Assembly (NCBI GenBank): GCA_051453625.1
Contig: JBOZIK010000001.1
Coordinates: 67,261,389 to 67,284,022, forward strand
Origin: Welwitschia mirabilis
Taxonomy: Eukaryota; Gnetophyta; Gnetopsida; Welwitschiales
Reading direction: 5' to 3'
DNA: 22,634 bases
Of this stretch, positions 17,221 through 22,634 are shown piece by piece (the stretch's first letter is position 1; each line of letters begins with the position of its first letter). The notes under the pieces are model-generated. The model searched no databases. It was not told the DNA's origin and worked only from the letters and a program-made list of their open reading frames with translations. A program made the translations under genes and the position numbers.

Positions 17221-17357
17221 CATCTAAAGCTTGATGAGAATGCCCACTAAGAAGGAAGCTAAATGGAAAAGGAGCTAAAGAAATCTAGACTACACTAGGA
17301 CACTAGTCGCAATAGAAGGAAAGGAGGGAGCAAGATGTAGCTGAAAGAGGACCCTAA

Positions 17358-18262
17358 CTAGAGGAGAAGGGTCAGGTTGGGACTAAGAGATGGAAGTTGA
17401 GTCTGGGTGTGGGAGAGGCTAGAATAGGTGGAGCAAGGGTTGGAAGAAAGTAGGGAGAGGATGTGAGAGGTAGGGGAGATGAGAAAAACGAGAAAGGGTG
17501 AAAGGAAAGAAGAGAAGGCTTTTGGAGCTTTAGAACTGCTTTCTATCACAGAAGAATGCCTTCCACCTCAGTGCTATCTGTAAGACCCACTGGAGGTCAT
17601 TTGTTGCTTAGGGGAAAGAGGAGAGCTTTTTGGTGGAGAATCATCTTCCATGCCCTAGGCATGGAAGCGATGGGAAGAGAGTGAGGTAAGGGGAGAGAGA
17701 AGTGAGGAAAAGGCAAGAAAGGGAAAGCAAGGAGGGAACGAAAAGGTCGGTCNNNNNNNNNNGAGGAGTGACTATTGGATGCTAACAAGGGGATGGGAGA
17801 TGGATGAGATGAAGGACAAGGGGGGGCAATACTGGATTCCACATGCTTATGGTGGAATCTAGGTGAAAATGGAAAAGGAATGACCCTGTCTTCCACCTCT
17901 AAGGCGTGGAAGTCAGAGGGAGTGGTGAAGGAATGTGAAGGGGAGGAAAGGTGATGGAGGAGAGAGGAAAAGGGAGAGAGGGAAACGTAGGCCTTAGCTA
18001 AGGGAGAAGATAGAGGATTAGGGAGAATGATGAAGGCTTAGGAGAAATGAAGTGGAATCCACAGAAAGGAGGATCATATATGGAATGTTATTTCCTTGGC
18101 TGGGGGTGAACAAGGCCAAAGCCCTAATGGCAAAGCTGGTGGCAGGTCTCCAAGCTAGAGGTGAAATAAGATGAAGGATGGACTGAAGGAGATGAAAGAA
18201 CCTCTTCCACACCCTAGTCATGGAAGAAGCAAGGAAGAAGAGCAAACTTTCATGCCCTAGGT
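17358..18262. other. Purine-rich non-coding block (GA-rich plus strand)
   Basis: The plus strand is dominated by GGAGAGA/GAAGG-type sequence. Three minus-strand frames here (17358-17549, 17597-17896, 18018-18245) are Ser/Pro/Leu/Phe-rich because they read CT-rich DNA and show no domain. Long purine-rich non-coding segments occur near the 3' ends of some plant gypsy elements, and a polypurine tract follows at 18453, so untranslated retroelement sequence is the likeliest reading. Confidence 0.5.
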
Positions 18263-18269
18263 GTGGAAA
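17645..18269. repeat. Family of 23-bp palindromes around CTTCCATGCC-CTA-GGCATGGAAG
   Basis: A perfect copy lies at 17645-17667 (10-bp arms, 3-base centre CTA). Imperfect relatives are at 17890-17912, 18204-18226 and 18247-18269, all 23 bp, and a half-site is at 17560-17569. A related GATTCCACAT...TGGTGGAATC is at 17835-17859, and GTGGAATCCAC near 18049. Arms and centre recur although the DNA between them differs. Confidence 0.75.
17753..17762. other. Assembly gap, 10 N
   Basis: Short gap of unknown bases between copies of the palindrome family. Confidence 0.98.
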
Positions 18270-18454
18270 TCAGGTGGGAGGTCAGAGAGGACCTCCTTCA
18301 AACAAGCCTTCTTCATCCAAAAGGGATTGTGAGGATGATGGAACAAAGGAGGGATGAAGGGGATGTAGTAAACTTTGAAAAAGAGGTCCCCTACCTCCTT
18401 CAACACAATTGGAGTCCAAGGCTTCTTAACGTTGCAAGGCTTTATGAACTTTAA
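18263..18454 (+). other. Possible C-terminal remnant of a gypsy-like ORF
   Basis: The last 25 codons read FEKEVPYLLQHNWSPRLLNV then ARLYEL and stop, a structured-looking sequence that ends two bases before a GGGGGAA polypurine tract. That is where the polyprotein or an extra ORF of a plus-strand LTR element would end. The first 35 codons lie in GA-rich DNA and look random. I do not recognise a named domain, so the coding claim rests on position and composition. Confidence 0.3.
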
Positions 18455-18470
18455 GGGGGAATTGATGCAT
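18453..18470 (+). promoter_or_regulatory. Polypurine tract and possible 3' LTR start
   Basis: AAGGGGGAA (18453-18461) is followed by T and TGATGCAT (18463 on). A polypurine tract directly before a TG is the standard primer site and LTR junction of LTR elements. No matching second LTR was found in the window, so the LTR end is unknown. Confidence 0.45.
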
Positions 18471-19184
18471 CTATTTCTATCTTTTTAGTGGCTATCTACT
18501 AGTCCTTCTTGGACCCATTTCTGAATTTCTCCTGAAGGAGGATTTTGCAAAACACTCATATTTGATGATCCTGTTGACAGCCCACACTCTGAGAAGACAT
18601 TCTAGCATATCTTCTCTCTCACTGTAGAGGTAACCAAAAATAAATAGATAAATAATTTATGCATTTTCATATTTTCTTACATACTTTCATAGTTCCATTA
18701 TGAGATTATATTAAATTGATTCCATGTACTTTAAAAGATCTTTGAGCCATTGGTAAAGTTGTTGAGGTTGTTGGATTTTGATAATCCATCTATGGGTATG
18801 TTTATTGTGTTATGATTAAAATGACAATCAAGGTGCCATCAAACATTAACAAAAATGAAATATGAAGGAAGGGCAAACTAAATAGAGGGATTTATTTAGA
18901 ACAAATGAGGCAGAATGTTACAAGCTAATTTGTACATTACGGAATATGTTCTAAACCCAAAGTTTGGGTTGGGAGAGTATAAGGAGGTGAATGATAAAGC
19001 AGAAATCAGAACAGCCCCTCAAAGGGTAATTAAAAAAATCACAACTTAAAACCTTCAATTTCCTTTCAATTTTGTAGTCTTTTCATCTTTAATATGAATA
19101 GTTGTAGGTTATTTCTATACATATTTGTTGGCTATTAAGTAATTATGTTTGGTTGTTTACTATGTTATATTCATAGGTTATTAG
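18471..19184. other. Possible LTR body, then AT-rich intergenic or intronic DNA
   Basis: No coding sequence seen. The first 150 bases may be LTR following the polypurine tract; from about 18640 the DNA is AT-rich. If the exon at 19185 is real, the right part is its upstream intron, ending in TTATTAG. Confidence 0.35.
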
Positions 19185-19328
19185 GAGAATGTACCTCCAC
19201 ATCGTAATGATGCTCTGCTAGATCTAGAGTCCAAGGAATTACAAAAGAACTTAATTGCACAGCTTGCTAGTTATAAGCAAGTTGCAAATGATAAGAGATC
19301 ACCTGAGACAGTGGAAGGTGCACTGGAA
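19185..19328 (+). CDS. Candidate internal exon of an unrecognised gene (48 codons)
   Basis: A clean open stretch translates as ENVPPHRNDALLDLESKELQ, KNLIAQLASYKQVANDKRSP, ETVEGALE. It is preceded by TTATTAG, a fair acceptor, and followed by GTACTT, a usable donor, both in phase 0. It is exactly 48 codons. The composition (charged, Leu/Gln-rich, helix-forming) is protein-like and unlike the flanking AT-rich DNA. I do not recognise the family. A pseudogene or captured gene fragment inside a transposon is as likely as a live exon. Confidence 0.4.
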
Positions 19329-19647
19329 GTACTTTTCTATCTTTCACTTGCACTTCCCAATAAAATCAGAATTAAATCAACATTCTCTTTAATTCTCATG
19401 ATTGAGCACTCTTTTAGGCTCTTGGTCATGTTCTCATGTAGTTTGATTTCCCTTTCTATCTAATGTTGATCAGTTAATGTTTGTAATAAGATGGTGAGAG
19501 ATGTATGGCTATGACACTCTTGAATTATCTCAATTTGTAAGACATCGATTATCGCAATCATGTATCGCAATCATGTATCTCTTCTGGTGTATCATTCACC
19601 CTTAGCAGATTGGATTCTTGATCAATCCCATATGACACCCCTAATAG

Positions 19648-19767
19648 GTACTGCAGCAAGGACACATCAAAGCAAGCGCCGATGATTTAGAGATTCCAAA
19701 TGGGGATACTGATGTTCCTGATAATAATGATTTATTGTTAGATGATCCACTAGAGTCAAAGTTATAG
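19648..19767 (+). CDS. Candidate terminal exon joined to 19185-19328
   Basis: After an AATAG acceptor the frame reads VLQQGHIKASADDLEIPNGD, TDVPDNNDLLLDDPLESKL and TAG (19765-19767). The phase matches the exon at 19185-19328, so the intron would be 319 bp. An alternative acceptor nine bases on (CTGCAG/CAA) keeps the same frame. The acidic, Asp-rich end is plausible as a C-terminus. No domain recognised. Confidence 0.35.
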   Translation, partial: VLQQGHIKASADDLEIPNGDTDVPDNNDLLLDDPLESKL

Positions 19768-19836
19768 GCTGTTGTTAGTATTGATCTCAATGGTGATCTT
19801 CACGCAAAGCCCCCATTTTAGAGCATCCAACGATAT

Positions 19837-20044
19837 ACGCAAACCATTTAGATGATGACGATGATGGTGGTGATGATGACTATGATCCATAGGATGATAT
19901 TCAAATGGAGCAACCGGGTTACCTTCCTGAGTATTCAAGTAGCGTACTCGATATTGAGGGAGAGATAGAGCTCAAGCATCAGATGCTTATGGATTTGTTG
20001 GAGGAAAGAAGAGATTTGATACATGATGATGATGTTCGTCCTTC
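19837..20044 (+). pseudogene. Acidic coding-like stretch with stops
   Basis: In a different frame from the preceding candidate exon: NHLDDDDDGGDDDYDP, TAG, DDIQMEQPGYLPEYSSSVLD, IEGEIELKHQMLMDLLEERR, DLIHDDDVRPS, TAG. The Asp run comes from a GATGATGA-rich stretch (about 19850-19890). The helix-like segment after it is protein-like, but two stops and a shift relative to the upstream frame argue for a decayed copy, or for non-coding DNA that happens to be GAT-rich. Confidence 0.3.
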
Positions 20045-20650
20045 ATAGAGACCCCCTCTAGCTCGAGGACATCATCCTAAGAAAAGAATTGTATAAAAGC
20101 ACACGTGGAGAAGCCTCTATGAGATAGTAGCACTAGTCAAGTAGTGTCCTAGTAGGGCCATCATACATTATTGTTGATATTCATTGCTTGTTATTTGCTT
20201 TTGCATGTTAGAATATCACAGACACTTCCTTTTTTGTGAGAACAATTAATGATGGATTAGTTTTCAATGCACTTTACTTGCTTTTTGCATCACTGGAATA
20301 GGCTAATTAGGATTTTGAAACATTCAAAATAATTTATACATATTAATCATGTTATTATCTTAAATCTTAATGTGAAATGCATCCATATTTTAGTTATTAC
20401 ATGTTTTCTTAATCTAACAAAGAATTCAAATCAAAATGCACACATTAATCTTGATATGAAATTAAGAACCTCTATATAGTAAGGGTATGATGGGTCTAGT
20501 ATTTTTCCCGTATATTTTTCAATTCATAGAATCATCCCCAATAAATCTTGTCTCTTAGGAAAAATGATTTTTAATACTTTAATGAATTTATGCGAATTGC
20601 TGATTTTCGTGACGGTTTGATCTGATTTTTGTGCCGGTTTTTATTTTTAG
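20045..20650. other. AT-rich non-coding stretch
   Basis: No coding signal. The right end (T-rich, ending TTTTTATTTTTAG) is a good polypyrimidine tract and acceptor for the candidate exon at 20651. Confidence 0.4.
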
Positions 20651-20804
20651 GCGTATTGGTTTTTGTGTTGATCCCAATTTTGAATATTATGGTGCTAGTA
20701 GGCAAAATCTTGAATTGCATATTGCACAAAAGCTCCATGACTTCATGCAAAAAGCAAAAAAAGAAAATCTATATGTGAAATCAATCACTGTGTTTACCTA
20801 CATG
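20651..20804 (+). CDS. Candidate internal exon of an unrecognised gene (154 nt)
   Basis: Bounded by TTTTTATTTTTAG and ATG/GTAATG, both good plant splice sites. It reads without a stop as RIGFCVDPNFEYYGASRQNL, ELHIAQKLHDFMQKAKKENL, YVKSITVFTYM. It starts with the last base of a codon and ends in phase 0. The amino acid mix is normal for a folded protein, and the flanks are AT-rich intron-like DNA. I could not place it in a family. It may belong with the candidate exons at 19185 and 19648 or to another gene; the TAG at 19765 argues against a simple join. Confidence 0.45.
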
Positions 20805-21179
20805 GTAATGTTTCAACTAAAATTATCTGTTGCATATACATAAGATGTTGATTGCAAGAAATTAGACATTTAAAGTATGCAATACCAAAAATTTCGCCAC
20901 AAAGGAATTTGGGCAGCAAGCAAACTTGTTGTATGTGAATCAAAATGAACAACTCATATAGCAAAAAGTGGTTTAATTAGTTAGGTTACTTTAGTACGAG
21001 AGCAAAGCAACAAATCTCTTGAAGCTTAATTTGAAAAGTTACACATTTGACTTCCAGCGAAACAGAATTATTGTGAGGCCAATATTTTTGGCACAACCTT
21101 TTTGTAACCATATGTTAACCACATAATTAAATGGAGAAGATGGTTGACTACATAATAAAAGTCGTTTGTAGAAAACAGG
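20805..21179. other. AT-rich non-coding stretch, intron-like
   Basis: No coding frame. It follows a GTAATG donor, so it may be the intron after the candidate exon. Confidence 0.35.
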
Positions 21180-21297
21180 GATTGTCTTTAGGGTTTCAAT
21201 ATTAGCTTTGTCATTCTATAATCTTGTTCTTTAAGGTTTATGTGGTGGTTAAGGGTTTGGCATCTTCTAAGAGAGAAGAATAAACCCTAGAGACAAT
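21180..21297. repeat. Inverted repeat, 16-bp arms
   Basis: ATTGTCTTTAGGGTTT (21181-21196) pairs with AAACCCTAGAGACAAT (21282-21297) at 15 of 16 positions, enclosing 85 bp. It could form a hairpin; a small MITE or chance are both possible. Confidence 0.6.
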
Positions 21298-22059
21298 GCA
21301 TTATTGCTCACACTAATATTAAAAAACATGTAGCAAAAATGAATCACAAGAATTTGACAATCACCAAAGAGGGACTAACAAAGGAAATTACAAGAAAGAT
21401 ACGTAGGCAATGATCTTTATTAATTAAACAATAACAGAGACTACAAGCCAGACAAATGCCATAAGTGAATCTTTTCAAACAGTAACCATTACATTGGAGG
21501 TGAATCAATCTCTTTCTCACACCTCTACTACAGCACACCAAATAGTGAGTTCATATAGACAGGATTACAAACCCTAGAAAACCAATTTTATTTTTGGTAG
21601 GTGCAGCCCTTAAATATATTTTAAAATAGAACACCCTAACAACCAAATTGAACTTAATTGTGTCCCCTTTGACAACACAAGAGGAGTTACAACTAACAAG
21701 GACATGAAAATATACATTTGACTTCACAGATCTCTCGTGATCTCCAATATGAAGACATATATATGTTGTTCTCCAAAATAAATGATGAAAATCCATGCTC
21801 GAACACCAACAACAATCCACTAACTACAAACACCACCCTACAAATCCCTACGCATGTGTTATTGTAAATTGTCAACAAATCTAAGCCACGCATAAGACAA
21901 AACAATATTATCACAATTGAACACCAAAATATGTACAACTTCCAAATCGCTATTATTGATGGCCCAAAGAAAAAAAATCCATAAGCAAGCTTAACAGTAT
22001 CAAAGCACAATAGACGCCTCCTCTAAAAAGCCACCCTCACTAAAGGATCCAACTTTCAA
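21298..22059. other. Non-coding stretch, no recognised feature
   Basis: Three overlapping minus-strand frames (21344-21541, 21551-21820, 21693-22010) are Cys/Phe/Ile-rich without motifs and compete with one another. The sequence reads like decayed retroelement UTR, but no LTR border was identified. Confidence 0.4.
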
Positions 22060-22500
22060 GCTTACGTCATTGCCTTAGAATCTGCGAAAATCTTTCTTCA
22101 CATGTTCATTCTTTGTTACGTGGCCAACAACTCGATCTCCTTTTTACTTACTTCTTAGTAGCATACTAAATCTCACCATTCCATGAAATAAACTTGAGCA
22201 TCTAATGGCCCCTAGTCAAAGCAACACCCACAACCTAACAACATCCAATGTGCACAAAGTATTACCACCTAAACTCACCATTAGAATATCCCAAGACTCA
22301 GGCAAGGAACTTATAAATGTCATAGTCTTCTCCTCGCCAAACATAGTCATCCTAATTGTAACCATCTAAGAGAAAATGGTGTTGAAGCAATAAAGATGAA
22401 TGGTCATGGGTTCATTTGCTTAAGGTCTCAAACTTTTTTGTTTGCCTAATAGAGAATTTCCAATCTATGCCAAAAAAACATACTTTTGAATTGCGGATCA
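22060..22500 (-). pseudogene. Copia gag remnant (fourth copy)
   Basis: Read down from about 22400: IHLYCFNTIFS, TMFGEEKTMTFISSLPESWD, ILMVSLGGNTLCTLDVV, the UBN2 pattern of copia Gag with its LPxSW motif (near 22310). A basic stretch, VKRRSSCWPRNKE, and after a shift HVKKDFRRF (about 22130-22080) is a decayed CCHC knuckle: the Cys, Cys, His, Cys positions read Cys, Arg, His, Phe. The N-terminal half is poorly kept. Protease and pol are absent downstream. It is a separate copy from the other three, judged by its different residues. Confidence 0.8.
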
Positions 22501-22589
22501 ACATGTGGAATTGTTTTCAATTTGAAATGAAAAAACATTGGGAGAAACCCCTTTTATTTTGATATATTAAAGTATTTACAATACCCACT

Positions 22590-22597
22590 TATTTATA
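22590..22597 (-). promoter_or_regulatory. TATA-like box upstream of the copia gag remnant
   Basis: The minus strand reads CCTATAAATAAGTGGG here, followed by an AT-rich stretch. The distance to recognisable gag is short for a complete 5' LTR and leader, so this may be chance or a rearranged element. Confidence 0.2.
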
Positions 22598-22634
22598 GGA
22601 CACAGATCCTCTACAACAAAATGCCTAATCAATG

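Larger units (their letters stand above)
15863..17357. other. Non-coding, increasingly purine-rich DNA
   Basis: No supported gene; an 83-codon plus frame (16328-16579) is Lys/Ser-rich with no recognisable domain. It contains the 34-bp duplication at 16091-16158 and a hairpin at 17200-17220 (TTGGATCT-CTCCT-AGATCCAA). It may belong to the same element as the purine-rich block that follows, as untranslated sequence. Confidence 0.4.

Noticed and set aside
17358-18245. Ser/Pro/Leu-rich minus-strand ORFs
   Set aside because: They are by-products of CT-rich sequence opposite the purine-rich strand, with no motif, and one crosses a gap.
21344-22010. Three minus-strand ORFs rich in Cys and Phe, one suggestive of membrane segments
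   Set aside because: They overlap or abut in different frames, have no domain, and the hydrophobicity follows from AT-rich DNA.

Overview
This is a plant nuclear window. It looks like transposon-dense, AT-rich, intergenic DNA of a seed plant with a large genome; the load of old, decayed LTR retrotransposons would suit a gymnosperm, but the clade is an inference. No intact gene is visible. Nearly all recognisable coding sequence is broken Ty1/copia or Ty3/gypsy gag-pol, read across many stops and frameshifts. The sequence is a scaffold with N gaps at 1000-1099, 12740-13539, 15668-15680 and 17753-17762. No rRNA, tRNA, CRISPR array or bacterial-type operon was seen.

Layout. 1-954 (+): copia reverse transcriptase C-terminus plus RNase H. 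955-2434: probable LTR/UTR remains and an unrecognised minus-strand ORF. 2435-2729: a TGTT...AACA LTR (LTR A). 2883-3690 (+): a second copia remnant (gag, CCHC knuckle, protease start). 3712-7200 (-): a third copia remnant in the order gag, knuckle, protease, integrase, RT, with an LTR-like block (LTR C, 6282-6727) inside its gag. 7205-9800: non-coding, with a CpG-rich 190-bp palindrome and several tandem repeats. 10210-15345 (-): a long Ty3/gypsy remnant (gag, protease, RNase H, integrase). It is broken by an LTR of the LTR A family (12663-13611, flanked by CATTC duplications) and by a 465-bp inverted copy of the copia gag/LTR C block (11051-11517). 15680-18470: microsatellite, 34-bp duplication, purine-rich DNA with repeated palindromes, then a polypurine tract and possible gypsy LTR start. 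18470-22050: AT-rich DNA with three exon-like segments (19185-19328, 19648-19767, 20651-20804), the best candidates for non-transposon coding sequence. 22060-22500 (-): a fourth copia gag remnant.

How it fits together. The window is a nested pile of retroelements. LTR B lies inside the gypsy gag-pol. The composite of copia gag plus LTR C occurs twice in opposite orientations, the second copy sitting between gypsy RNase H and integrase, so it was copied after the two had been joined. Many disabling changes look like C-to-T or G-to-A transitions, as expected of methylated plant transposons, whereas 7205-7480 is unusually rich in CpG. I see no convincing new functional system. The items most worth checking are the exon-like segments, the protease-to-RNase H order in the gypsy element, the in-frame duplication at a copia protease active site, and the palindrome family in the purine-rich block.
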